From contig NW_013546896.1 in assembly GCF_000711695.1 (NCBI RefSeq), positions 1 to 47,305 of the forward strand: a stretch of 47,305 nucleotides of DNA, in the 5' to 3' direction. The position numbers and the translations under genes were made by a program. Below the pieces are notes generated by a model. It worked only from the letters and a program-made list of their open reading frames with translations, was not told where the DNA came from and did no database searches. This DNA is from Tilletiaria anomala UBC 951. Lineage: Eukaryota > Basidiomycota > Exobasidiomycetes > Georgefischeriales > Tilletiariaceae. Of this stretch, positions 10,790-21,096 are shown piece after piece (the stretch's first letter is position 1; each line of letters starts with the position of its first letter).

Positions 10790-11640
10790 CTACAAGTATC
10801 TCCACAATTCGACCACGTCTGGCGTGTTGCTAACCCTTGCATACGTGTGTAAGACAATGAGGATCTCCCTCAACGCCACCTTCCGTAACAATGTGGATTG
10901 ACCCACACCGTTGCGGCCGATGACACCGTATCGCCTTCCCCTCGCGAGCGAGAGCGTCGCATTGGTCAGGATGCAGTTGTTGCCAAAGTTGAGATCGATG
11001 TTTAGCAAGTTGATGTCTTTGTTCTTGCCTCGGACACCTGCGGTCTCCAGAGACTTCACCTTAAGGAACATCTCGTAGTTCTCCTGCCTCCTGGCATTCT
11101 CGACGAGCTTGCTGCTCTCGTACCGATCCCGCTGCACCCGCTTGGCCAACTTGGCCCTAGCCTTGGCCTCCTGCTTTTCGAGCTTCTTGATGTCGACGGT
11201 GCTCCGCACCTTGCTGCTGCCGCCTAGGGATACATCGACAGTGCCAGATTCAAAGCCTGTCATCTTGCTGGGCCCGAGGTTGGCACATGCTGACCACGCG
11301 ATCCAAGCGGGTCAAGCCGTTGGAGGCCAGACCATCTGCCCCCGCGCCGTCCTCGCCGGTGCCGTGTCTCTGAGGCAGGTTCTGCGCAACGATCTCTGCG
11401 ATCTGCTTCAGCACCCGCTCCAGCGACTAGGCCGCCTTGGCGTCATTTAGCGTCGCCGACTCCAGCGTTGGCTTCACTGCCCACAGCGGGGGCACAGCGC
11501 TCCATCACGTCAAGAGCAAGACCTCCCTTGCGAATCCATGCTATCGTCTGTACAAGTGCAACCTGAAATGATAGGGTGCTCTCGTATTGAAGACATTGAG
11601 AAGACTCGAGTCTCTCCTCCACCAAGTCGCTCTACGAGCT
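10790..11640 (-). pseudogene. Truncated ABCF3/GCN20-type ABC protein copy
   Basis: The clear part is the frame 11263-10790: a lysine/arginine-rich linker (KKLEKQEAKARAKLAKR), the ABCF3-typical entry to the first ATPase domain (KDINLLNIDLNFGNNCIL), then the Walker A region. The match continues upstream to about 11445 (LERVLKQIAEIVAQNLP, LTRLDRVVSM), crossed by a stop and a frame change, and perhaps to 11640. In ABCF3/Gcn20, which works with Gcn1 in eIF2-kinase activation on ribosomes, Walker A is GxGKST; here it reads GRNGVGQSTLL, so the phosphate-binding lysine is glutamine. The homology stops within a few residues after Walker A, so most of ABC domain 1 and all of domain 2 are absent. This is a 5' fragment of a duplicated core gene, not the working copy. 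Confidence 0.75.
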
Positions 11641-11798
11641 AGTTGGCAAAATCTGCTGGCGTGCACCGCTGCTACACCCCTCGTCTCTCGTCTCCATTCC
11701 ACGCCGTGACATTCAGCAACTCTGGTATACACAAGATCACGCAGCGGAGGAGCGCTCGCAAAGCCCTCCACGGCCGACGCCGTGCAAGTGCCGACGGA

Positions 11799-13677
11799 TC
11801 AAGGGCGGTAACGGAATGCCGGGTGACGCGGGCCAAGCCGGGAGATCTCCTCCTGCGACATGTGTGACACGTCCACTTGGTACCTGCTTTCGTCGCGCGC
11901 CTTGTTCTGCCGGTAGATGTAGAGCATAGTCGCCGCCGAGAGCACAAAGATGGCCACAGAAAATGACAGACTGTAGAGAGAGAGATAGCACACAAAGGTC
12001 TCATGAGCGTTGTGCACGCGCGGAGTGCAGACGAGAGGCAATAACTCACACTGCCGAGTTAGCACCCAGATAGAGAGGGGCATCGGAAGGCTGGAACGTC
12101 CACGTCGAAGCCACGCCGCCTGTGTGCGAGCAGACGTGCACACGCCGAGTGTCAGGGTCAGCGCAGCTCCTCGTGCACGCCGAGGACGCAGTAGCCGCTC
12201 ACCCAAATTCCCAAAGAAGACGACCAGCGCAATGGCACCGTTGCGAGCGCTGTCGCTCGTGACCTGCGCAATCGCCCAGGCATTGCAGAAGGCACCAAGC
12301 GGAAACGCACCAGCCATGCTGACGAATAAAGCTGCGAACTTGACCTCGCTGCGAGCGTTGCCCACGAAGATTGCGTAGCCCAGGATCATGAGCAGACTGG
12401 CCAGGAGGAAGAATGGGCCCCTGCGTTTGAAGCGTCCGGAGAGGTAGGGGAGCAGCACGGTTGAGATAGCGCCAACGATGTACGGCGGTACGGTGAGCAG
12501 CTGCAGCTGCACCGTCGTGCGGCCGGGGAAGAGCGTGCGCACGACGGTCGGTGTGAAGAAGCCCAGCGACTGCGCGGCAATGTTGTCGAAGAGGAAGATG
12601 AGGGCGATGGTGATGGTGGTGAAGCTCTTCATGGCATTCCACAGCGGCTTGAGCTCTAGACCCTCGACCACCTCGGTGGTGGCCACGTTTTCCGACTTGA
12701 TGCGCGCAAGTGCCAGTGCCTTCTCCTCCTCGTTGAGAAACTTGGCGGTCTCGATGTTGGCCGGCACGACAAGGTAGGTGGCCACGGCGACTACGATTGA
12801 AATCAGACCTTCGATCAGGAAGATTTGCCGCCATCGAACCACGATGGGGCCCATCGAAGGGCTGACCAGGATGGCCGAGGCCAGGAGTCCACTCAGTGCA
12901 CCTGCGAGAGGGGCACAGACGACATAGAGCGAGAGCCGCAGCGCCATTTCGTCCTTGCGGTACCATCGTGAAAAGTAGTAAGCAATGCCGGGGAAGACCG
13001 ACGCCTCGCCCAGCGCCAAGGCGATGCGCACGGGGATAAAGTTGCCAAAGCTGGTGACGAAGGCGCTGCACATGGTGGCCAGCCCAAACAGGAATGCCAT
13101 CGCCGGAATGAAGCGATGCGGGCCGATGACCTTACACAGAATCGTGCATGGGATCTCGAAGATAGCGTAGAAGATGTAGAAGATGCTGAGCAGGTGGTTA
13201 TCTGTCGCACAGGGATCCTTAGCAATCTCGCTCCTCGACACAATAGCTGATAGTACAGAACACTCACACTCCAGTCCACGCAGGCCAAGATCAGCCTCCA
13301 GTGTGCTCAATCGTGCGTTCCCGATGTTTGCTCTTCAGCGAGCGCGCGAGAACAGAGCATGATTCCGAGGGTTAAAGCAACGCGCGTGTCAGCTTGCGAA
13401 CGACCTCCTGATTGCTCGGGGGGATCGGTCACCTGTCTATAAATGTCCAGGCGTACAGCAGAGACATCATTGGGATCACTCTAAGATCGATCTTGCGTGT
13501 GAGACGTCGCTCGGCAGCCTGGTCGAACTGGACAAGCACATGGCCCTGATCGTCTGTGGCGGCATGCCCCGCCTTGGAGATGGCCTGGATGTCCTTGGTG
13601 TCCAACGCGCGCTCTTCCAGCTGCAGCGACTCGCGCTTCTCCTCCGAAGCGTGATCCGGCTGCAGGGGCGACGCCAT
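11799..13677 (-). CDS. Dal5/Tna1-type MFS anion transporter (anion:cation symporter family)
   Basis: Five exons join without a frame break: 13677-13433, 13332-13268, 13201-12203, 12119-12050 and 11970-11799, with introns of 66-100 bp, giving 516 residues. The start is the first ATG (MASPLQPDHASEEKRES); an N-terminal cytosolic tail of about 70 residues precedes TM1 (VIPMMSLLYAWTFIDR). The family signature follows across two splice junctions: RANIGNARLSTLEADLGL, then YNHLLSIFYIFYAIFEIP, IGPHRFIP and the TM4-5 loop ALGEASVFPGIAYYFSRWY. The second half has GFFTPTVVRTLFPG and the late signature NLGGVASTWTFQPSDAP. Members carry allantoate, nicotinate, biotin, pantothenate or similar organic anions with protons at the plasma membrane; the substrate cannot be read from sequence. 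It is the best-preserved gene of the distal 18 kb. Confidence 0.88.
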
Positions 13678-14736
13678 CGTGGCTGCAAACCCAGGCAAGC
13701 GGCCGGGCACGTGGGAGCGGATGGTCGCAGCGATGGCAGACGACTCTTCGGCGCAGCGCAGGGGGCTGTCGAGGGGAATGGATGCAAGTCTGTGCTATTG
13801 CGAGTCCCAACGGTCCTGAGCAAGGGTTCTCCGAGCTGTGAAGGAGAGAGCCGCGAACCGCAGAGGTGGTGGTGAATGTGCTGGAGCCCTCGAGGTTTAT
13901 GAGCAGGCCGGGAGGCAGGCGCACACGAACGCGATAAAAGCAGCGGCAGGAAACGCGGGAGGGATGCAGCCATGCACAGGAGCTGGCAGGATGCAGCACT
14001 ACGCCGACGGAGGATCTGGACTTGCGGCGCGAAGAAGGTACCGAGGTGCCCGGTCCGATCTGTTGTCCCTCAGAAGCCCCGGAGCAGCCGGATCGAAACT
14101 CGAAATCAGAGCCGCACTGGATCGCTGCCACCGAAAGCTGTCTCTTGCCTAGAAGCGACCGGCCTCAAGTCGAGAGCGCGGTTCAAGTGTCAGCTCCCAT
14201 GTCCTCTGGAGCAGAAGGATGCTCGGCGTTGTGAGACCAGCTACAAGCAGCCTTGCCGTGGGAAGAAGTGATCATCCGCGGGGAAAGACCAAAATGTGGA
14301 TAAACGCGTGGCTTTGTGCCTCCAGCCGCACTGCTGCACTGCTGCACTGGCTGCACTCCTTGCAGGTACCCCACCCGCTGGGGTCGTCGGAGAACTCTGA
14401 CTTCCCCGCTGCGGCTCTGCCCCGCAACAGAGCTCTGCTCAGTGCCCCGACTGCTGCTGGCTGTCGCCCTGCGCATCCTCTGCGATGGGCTCGCCGCGCT
14501 GTACATCACCACCGGACCTGGAAAAGCTCGTACCATGACACAAGGGCCGGGAGCACCTCACAACGAGCCAGGCATGCATAGAGCATATACCACCTCCGTA
14601 GCCAGGCGATGACAAGACGATGTAATCATGTTTGGAATCACGTGAGTCATTACAATCACTGTGCTGGCCTATCAATCACAAGACGGACAGCTGAATGATG
14701 CGTCCAGAGACGGACGATGATTCAAGAGCCGAACCA
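13678..14736. other. Intergenic, 5' flank of the transporter
   Basis: No gene is supported. A small tandem of the unit CTGCACTG (three copies, about 14333-14353) is the only repeat. Frames on both strands lack motifs. Confidence 0.4.
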
Positions 14737-15773
14737 CTAGCCGCTGATGAGATGCAACACCTGGCCTGTCATGATGTTGTTCGAGCCTGCGTCAGCCAGA
14801 TAGACGTACGACGCCGCGAGCTCCGCCGGCTGGCCAGGCCTGCCGTGCAGAAGCAGCGCTTCGACCCCCCAGCCTTCCATCTGCTCGGGAGTGCGGCTGG
14901 CAGGTTCCTGTTCATGGTGTGAGAAGCATCGTCAGGGGAGGTATGGCAATGGACACCCACAAAGTGGCATTGAGGACTCACCAGCGGCGCAAAGACGGAT
15001 CCCAGAGCCACTGCGCAGACCTGATACCACGCGGGGCAAGCTGTGTGTGCCGCGAGGGAGAGCTTGAACGAGACGATGGCACCTGAATGAGAGCTCGATG
15101 GAGGGTCTGTCCCCGCGCACAGTCACGGCACGTCAACTCCCGGAGACTCGCCTTTGGTCGAGGCATAGTCGACCATGCCAGCACTTCCCTTCTATGCCGT
15201 GAGAGAAATGCATTGATGATGGTCGAGCCACGTTTCATGTGTGGCAGTGAGAACTTGGCCATCGCCAGCATGTCGATGATGCTCGTCTGTGATCAACGGG
15301 CATCAGCTGCGATCCACCGTATGCTCTGTTCCATCGTCATTTGCTTGCTTACCTGGAACTTCTGCTCGACCACATCGAGGTCGATGTCTTCTAATGCCTT
15401 GCATTGCCTGTGTAGAGCACGATGATCTGTGCATCAGCTGTGCCTGTCGCATAGCCGAGACGTTCAAGGTAGCTCACACCTGCATGCTCGCATTGTTCAC
15501 GAGGATGTTCAGCCCGCCGTACTCGTCCACGTGCTTAGCAACCATCCTCTGTGCCTCGTCCCTGCTCTTGAGGTCAGCTGGAACGGTGTGGATCTCCTTG
15601 ACGCCATGCGGTGCCGAAGCTGCTGCTTTCTGGACCTCTTCGGCATCGGCTTGCTCCTTGGCGAGGTGCGTGATGGTGACCTGGCACGCCTCCCTGGCAA
15701 AGGCGAGGGCTACTGCGCGGCGGATACCGCTATCACCACCGACGTTGATGACGCTGTTGTTGCTACCGTGCAT
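14737..15773 (-). pseudogene. Short-chain dehydrogenase (YhdG/Grs-like SDR), damaged copy
   Basis: Five exons can be traced: about 15773-15478, 15407-15353, 15286-15152, 15082-14982 and 14907-14737. Splice sites are intact; one intron (15151-15083) uses a GC-AG pair with donor GCGAGT. The protein matches the long SDR type with a cofactor motif GGDSGI, NNAS, the segment FSLPHMKRGSTIIN, the active-site YASTK and the C-terminal PGQPAELAASYVYLAD...TGQVLHL. Damage: the expected GGDSGIG is GGDSGIR, the roughly 40 residues before it are missing, exon 3 contains a net one-base shift between STIIN and the active site, and exon 4 shows two compensating shifts, since the expected QLAPRGIR reads in the neighbouring frame. 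The family reduces or oxidises small alcohols and aldehydes with NAD(P). This copy looks like a recent pseudogene. Confidence 0.75.
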
Positions 15774-17370
15774 GTATCCGATACGGTCTCACCTGTCGTA
15801 GGCAGATGCTGATGCTGTGTTGGACGCTGGCGGCCGTGCAGACACTGCTGCAGGCCATGGCCATTGGTGGCGCTCTCGTCACCGACAACCGGGTCTACAT
15901 AAGCATGTGCGTGCATACTCAAGACTGTCTGCTGCTTCTCTTGCTCCCTGCCCACACCTGCCAGCTTGGCCGTGCACGCCCAGTAGCCACCTCTGCTCCG
16001 CGCAGCAGGTGCCGAGCTCGCTTTGGTCCTTGGCCCAACCCACATGATCAATCTCTGGAGAGCGCAGCAGGCGCCTGCGCAGAGCAGACTGGAGCGAGTG
16101 TGCAGCCCGTGGTGCAGCAAAGCGGACATCTTTCGCAGTCTTACCTCTTGATGCCAGACGCAGAGCTTCCTCCCCGTCTGCTGCATTGCATTCGTTGCCG
16201 TCTGGTTGTCTGCTCGCCTGGCACTCTTGCATCGCGCCGTGGAATGGGCGTGTCGAGCCCGACGTCACCACGAACAGGGAGGCGGCGTCCCACTGCGCTG
16301 TTCCTGTGCATGCCGCAGAGCAAGTCAGAGACTGGCAGAATGGAGCGAGGATGCTCAGCATAGGCTCTTCGATCCTCCTCCTCTGCGCTCACCTTAAGCA
16401 CCATCCTGGCGCTCCTCGCAGGCCGAACGGGGAGAGACGCAGCTTCGGAGAAGACAGCAGTGTCATCGTGGCTTGTTCAGGGAATCGACCGAAGGTAAGC
16501 ACGCTACCTCGCCGTGTCGCCCTTGCACGCGCTAGCCGAGAGGAGGCCGCGCACTCCCGTTGCAGGAGCATGGCACGGTCCAGGCGATAATCTCACCCTC
16601 CCCAGCGGACTACCCAGACTGCCCCGCCGCTGATCGCAATCGCTTCAGCCGGTGCTCGCAATATCGCTAACGATACACGCAATCATTCGCTGCTAGTGCC
16701 TCGCTCCATCTGTGCCAATGCCCGAGCTGTTGCTGCTCCTGGAGAGAAAGATGGTCAAGGTCCGGGCGATTGCCCTGTTGCCTGGATGCAGCCTGTTCCT
16801 CGCGCCTGCTACAAGCAGGCGACCAAACTGTCCAGCCGCACTCGCAAAAGCATCCCACGTCATGTATTCCATTGCTGCGGTGGCCAGCCCTGCTTTGGTT
16901 TGGCTACGCTACACTTCGGCTGTGGATGTGAACAGGTCTGCGCTCGGGCAACTGCTTTGCGGGTGGTGCTCCGTGCCATTCGCTTGCCGCTGCCGATCGC
17001 CACCGGCCAGCATGCTCACCCTCGGCTCTTTCGCCTGCCTTTCCCGCCACAGCCTTACCATGGGTTGAATACAGCGTGGTTTGCCAGCAGTGAACCGCAG
17101 TCGAGCAGTGCATGCCACCGCCTCTAGCAGAGAGAAAGAAGCCTTGTCTCACGTGCGGTCCAGCTGTAATTCGGGTCAAGACATGTTGCACGATTGTAAG
17201 GTACACCAAAGGAAATTTGGCCAGTCGTAATACCTCCCATTGCCTTCAAAACACCAGAGTAGCCTGTGTTGGCAGCCACTGTCGGATGAGGTAGGGATCA
17301 ATGAGCATGCGGTGCGGGCGTAGGCCAGCAAGCTGCCGGGCAAAGCTTTGACCCGGAGCCCCAGCTCTTG
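15774..17370. other. Intergenic, nothing convincing
   Basis: Many overlapping frames up to 185 codons are present, rich in Ser, Arg, Cys and His and without motif or signal peptide; they look like chance frames in GC-rich DNA. The missing 5' part of the neighbouring dehydrogenase could not be found here. Confidence 0.4.
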
Positions 17371-17379
17371 TCGACTACT

Positions 17380-17700
17380 CACGGATTACACGCAGAAGAG
17401 TCCAATCGCCCGAAGAATCATCCGAAAGGGAGACACGAACGCTCCTGCTTCGAGTACCTTCTTCACGGCTCGATCGCAGTCCCAACGTCCGCTCTGGTTT
17501 GTGATGTAGATCCTCATACACTACCTGGAGCACTGTCCGCCGAAGATATTGAGTTAAAGTAGTCTGAAACTCTCTCCGTTACCACTTTCCAATGGTGCTG
17601 GCTCGGTGGATTTCCGTAAGTGCGTGTCATCCAGTGCTCCCCCGATTCCTATCGCTCTGTCAAACACTTCCCACAGCAGGGCGACGAACCTGTCTCACGC
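17380..17700 (-). mobile_element. Possible remnant of a DDE transposase (PIF/Harbinger-like)
   Basis: On the minus strand one frame reads VFDRAIGIGGALDDTHLRKS, which resembles the first catalytic block of Harbinger-type DDE nucleases (canonically GAIDGTHI). About 150 bp downstream, in a shifted frame, GRWDCDRAVKKVLEAGAFV resembles the second block, where an Asp-containing motif precedes a helix. The two lie at roughly the family spacing. No terminal inverted repeats, target duplication or third block could be recognised, and the similarity is short, so this may be chance. Confidence 0.25.
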
Positions 17701-17769
17701 ATCAGGCCCTCTGAATTGACCGTCGATGACAAAGCACAGACCCCCTTCGCATACCCAGTGATGAGGGTT

Positions 17770-18423
17770 TCACGCGTGATAGTAGCAAGCCTCATTGATT
17801 CTGCTGAACAGTCTGGTGAACGTGTCGCAGTTGCGCCATGGGCACTCGGTGTACACCAAGTTCCACCCTATGTTGAGGATCTTTTCGGATTGATGTTTAG
17901 CCAACGTCTCTGCCACCGACGCCTTGCCCGCTCCACTAGCCGCGCCTGCTACTTGCTTGGTTGCATTTCCCATGTCCACGGTCGAGTATCTGTCGCTCAG
18001 TTGTCTGTACACTTCGAATGACGTGGCGTTGCGCGAGTAGTCGCGCAACGATTCATAGAAGGCGGATTCGATGTGCACGTCCAGATATTATTTGAAATCT
18101 ATTCAGATTTCAACGCCTTGTTGTCTGGTGCCTGGAGCTTACGGTACGGCCAGTACAGCCATGTACGCCTGCAGTGCGAGCAGCACGGCGACCAGCCACC
18201 CTGCCGTCCGCATGGTTCGCGCTCTGCCGAATGCACCGCTCCTGTAGACATAGCCGCAGTCGGGCCTGTCCCTCACCGAGACGTTGTAGGTGATGTTAAT
18301 GGCCCAGCTCATGGCATTGACGTCGCTGCAACAGGTGTCGTTCAGCCTCTCAAACTTGCCCTCACACCACGTGTCGAGAAAGCTGGTGGTAAGGTTGGTG
18401 CAGCAGTACTGGTAGGGATTCAT
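17770..18423 (-). CDS. Cysteine-rich membrane or secreted protein of unknown function
   Basis: A TATA box lies about 80 bp upstream of the ATG at 18423, which starts MNPYQYCCTNLTTSFLDTWC. The product has eight cysteines including two adjacent pairs (YCC, TCC), N-glycosylation sites (NLTT, NDTC, NITY, NVSV) and then a strong hydrophobic segment (WLVAVLLALQAYMAVLAV), followed by a stop at about 18139. That could be a GPI or transmembrane tail. Alternatively the internal ATG before this segment (MRTAGWLVAVLLAL) begins a signal peptide: a GTAAGC donor at about 18142 can be joined in frame to an acceptor TACAG near 18003, adding the frame to 17770 (ending CPWRNCDTFTRLFSRINEAC). Both models use the same hydrophobic stretch. 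No family was recognised. Confidence 0.45.
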
Positions 18424-18496
18424 GTCGCAGATCTCTCGAGACGGGTTCTGCCCTTCATCCGAACCCAAATGCCGCGGGAGGAAGGGGGTCGACAAG

Positions 18497-18514
18497 GCTC
18501 GTATTTATACGAGC
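18497..18514 (-). promoter_or_regulatory. TATA box inside a perfect inverted repeat
   Basis: On the minus strand TATAAATA (18509-18502) sits at the centre of two 8-bp arms, GCTCGTAT and ATACGAGC, separated by two bases. It lies about 80 bp before the ATG at 18423, a normal distance for a fungal TATA promoter, and supports transcription of the cysteine-rich gene on that strand. Confidence 0.5.
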
Positions 18515-19466
18515 GATCAGGTTGCAGCGTCCTTGCGTTGAGAGGAGAGCCTCAGGGAGGGGAGTGCTCGACGGCGGGGCGTCTGCCAAGGTGGACTGTG
18601 CTTTGGAGCTCGGTCCCATGACTATGGGGTGCAACTGCAGGTATAGCTGAGCGCCGAGCTTGGCGCCGAAGCCATTGCCAAGCACAGCCTTCATGCAACC
18701 TGTTCCCGACCTTGGCCCTACTGCACATTTGGACAAACGCACCGCTCGACTTGATCGGCTCCAGTCTCGAATACATGCATCATCGCCTCCTGCACGGTTC
18801 CGTCTGTATGCGTCGCTGCATCGCCTGCATCTCGGGAGTCTAGAGCAAATGAGGCAAGTGAAGTACTCTGAAGTCCGCCCTGGCTGCTTCTACGTTTCTA
18901 GCGCCGATCTTCCTGCAATTGCGCCCTTATCACGCGTTCAGGGTGCAACGAAAAAGGCTTGGCAGGCCATTGCGCCGAAATCTCCAGTCCATTTGCGTCT
19001 TTTCTCCTATCAACTTCACCATTTTGTATCCATTCTCCTCCCGCTTCGTTCACATTCAATCGCTTGCCCCAGCTTAAGTGTGGAATTCCACCAGAGGCGA
19101 GCGTGACTGGGTGCGCCTTTGTGATTGTCACCTCGGCCGATTGCATGCTCCTGAAATTTAACCTGCGAGGCGATCCTGCTCCTTCCATATATTTTGCATG
19201 CTATTGTGCGTCCCTAGACTCGCCCAGCTATTAGACCATACCGAGCGTAGTTTCTCTTCCGCTATTTCTTTGTTACCCCTCTATCTATCCATGTACTTTC
19301 ATTAACCTCCCCAATTTTTAAATCTCGAAGCATTTGAGAAAGGACGAGTCCATGTATGCGAGCGTTAATCTAAGTTCAATACACCCCTTGTTTCAAGCAA
19401 TTGGCCAACGCAGCAGATTCAGAGCCCGACTACGCTACATGGGAGGCATAAGCCCTTGCGAATCGA
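18515..19466. other. Intergenic, nothing recognised
   Basis: No motif-bearing frame was found. The part from about 19150 to 19340 is AT-richer than its surroundings and is pyrimidine-rich, as expected near the 3' end of the neighbouring minus-strand gene. Confidence 0.4.
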
Positions 19467-20520
19467 TCATGTGTTGTGTCGATAATTTCCATCATGCGTA
19501 TCTGTCTTGCTTGGAGGGCCCCGTCTCGCTGCCGTCCTCCTCCAAAAGTGGTGCAAGCAGCCTGCCCCAATTGTAACGTGCGAAGAATGTCATGCAGATT
19601 GCTTCTGGAACGATATAGACGACCCTGAGGCAATAAAAATATATGATGAAGAGCATGTGAGCGAAAACTCAGTAGCCCTTGTATGGCATACGATGCGCTC
19701 ACCAAAAGATCGTCTTGAGGTTAACGGTATCATCGATCGAAGTGGACTCGATCTGCACGGCTTTATAGATGACAGCGCAAAGGAGGAAAGCACAGTAGAA
19801 CGAATCGATTACCAATCTGGAGCGCACGGACTCGCAGTCGACTTTGACGCCAATCAGGGCGCGAACAATCTCGCGCGCGGGACCGACCTGGCTTGCCGAT
19901 TTTGGGTTCCCGTAAGCTGGCGACAAAGCCCTGTGCACCCACATCCAGCCGATGAGGAGTGCAATGATGAGGTTGATGAACAGCAAGAGGAAGGTGGCAG
20001 CTCTGCGCAGGGTCTTGCTGGTGTCAATGTCGTCTATGTCGGTACTCGCTTGCATGGCACCGCCCGAGGTGGTGAGGATGATGCAGGCGATGAGCAGAAC
20101 GTTGGTGATATTCATCGCACGAGCCACCGCACCCTTTGGGTTCGAATCGGGCAAATTGATCGTTTTGAGGTGCGACTTGACAATGGCGAGTAGCGCCGTA
20201 CTCAGAAAGATCGGGCCCACGCTGAACAGAACGGCCTCTGCAGCGTACAGGCCGAGCAGCGAATTGGAGTCATCATTAGTATTGAGGATGACCAGCCGGA
20301 TGATAAAGCAGGCAAGTCGAACAAAGATCAGGATTGATGGCCGCAGAGCCAGAGGGATCGGGATTTGTTTACGGAAGATTCTAATGCCTATGCCGACTGC
20401 CACGACGGCATAAACCACGATGAAAACGATGGATGGTGCGAGATCGCGGCTGGAGATGTATCCACCCAACAGAGGGATGGACGTGAAGGCGGCCATCTGC
20501 GAAGCTAGGCTGTCACCCAT
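19467..20520 (-). CDS. Seven-helix fungal membrane protein (DUF7702/RTA1-like)
   Basis: The ATG at 20520 opens a 273-codon frame with about six hydrophobic helices: IVFIVVYAVVAVGIGIRIF, LIFVRLACFIIRLVIL, the segment AEAVLFSVGPIFLSTALLA, NVLLIACIILTTSGGAM, LLLFINLIIALLIGWMW and VIDSFYCAFLLCAVIYKAV. The frame stops just after KTIFW at a GTGAGC that looks like a donor. Downstream, a further helix and tail (MLFIIYFYCLRVVYIVPEAI, then FFARYNWGRLLAPLLEE) lie in another frame and end at 19467. That is the expected seventh helix, ending in a PE motif as in this fungal family. The visible donor and acceptors do not join the two in phase, so either the intron is unusual or one base is shifted. The topology (extracellular N-terminus, seven helices) resembles RTA1/DUF7702 proteins, which are linked to lipid stress, but the role here is unknown. 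Confidence 0.6.
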
Positions 20521-20694
20521 CTTGAATGAACAATCTTAGGCTGTGACGTGCCCTATTGCAAAGTTTTGGGAAACGCCGAAGGCAAGTAAGGAGTAGGAAA
20601 GAAAAGGCTGGCTGGATAAGGGTAGAACTTGAGCTTGTGAGATGAATGGAGCAGGAAAGTCGGGCTTGATCTTCCATCTCGAGCACAAGCGTTC

Positions 20695-20702
20695 TATTTA
20701 TA
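20695..20702 (-). promoter_or_regulatory. TATA box of the seven-helix membrane protein gene
   Basis: TATAAATA on the minus strand lies about 175 bp before the ATG at 20520. It is the same octamer seen before the cysteine-rich gene at 18423. Confidence 0.45.
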
Positions 20703-21096
20703 CATGGGTCTTCGCTACGGCCAAGCTTGTCATCACTTCGTGTCGAACCATTTCTTCGGTCGTTTGCATTGGCCGTGCCTGTTGCTGCACAGTGGCGCCT
20801 GATCCTTGACACATGTATGGCGACTGCTGTCTTGCTTGCAGTGTTGGGTCCAGCATGAATTCCTGTGACTCAGAAGATTGAGGGCACAGCCATGGAGTGG
20901 GAACATGGAGAAATGGACCAAAAGGTGTTAACAATTGACGGTGCAGCGAGAGCACCATGGAGAACTGCCATGGATATTGGTTACGTAAGGATGCTTGGAT
21001 AATATACGCGATGGGAGCCCGACGACCAAGTGATCGGCGGTGGACGAAACGCCGCCAAGTAGATGGGAGCGTCCGTCTGTTTGATTGCCTTGGGCC
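20703..21096. other. Intergenic, nothing recognised
   Basis: Upstream flank of the membrane protein gene on one side and 3' flank of the unknown gene on the other. No repeat or frame was supported. Confidence 0.4.

Noticed and set aside
12199-13071. Second minus-strand frame of 290 codons
   Set aside because: Shadow of the Dal5-type transporter in another frame; His/Gln/Arg-rich composition without helices.
20138-20152. GGGTTCGAATCGG, B-box-like
   Set aside because: It is coding sequence of the seven-helix protein, with no other tRNA parts.
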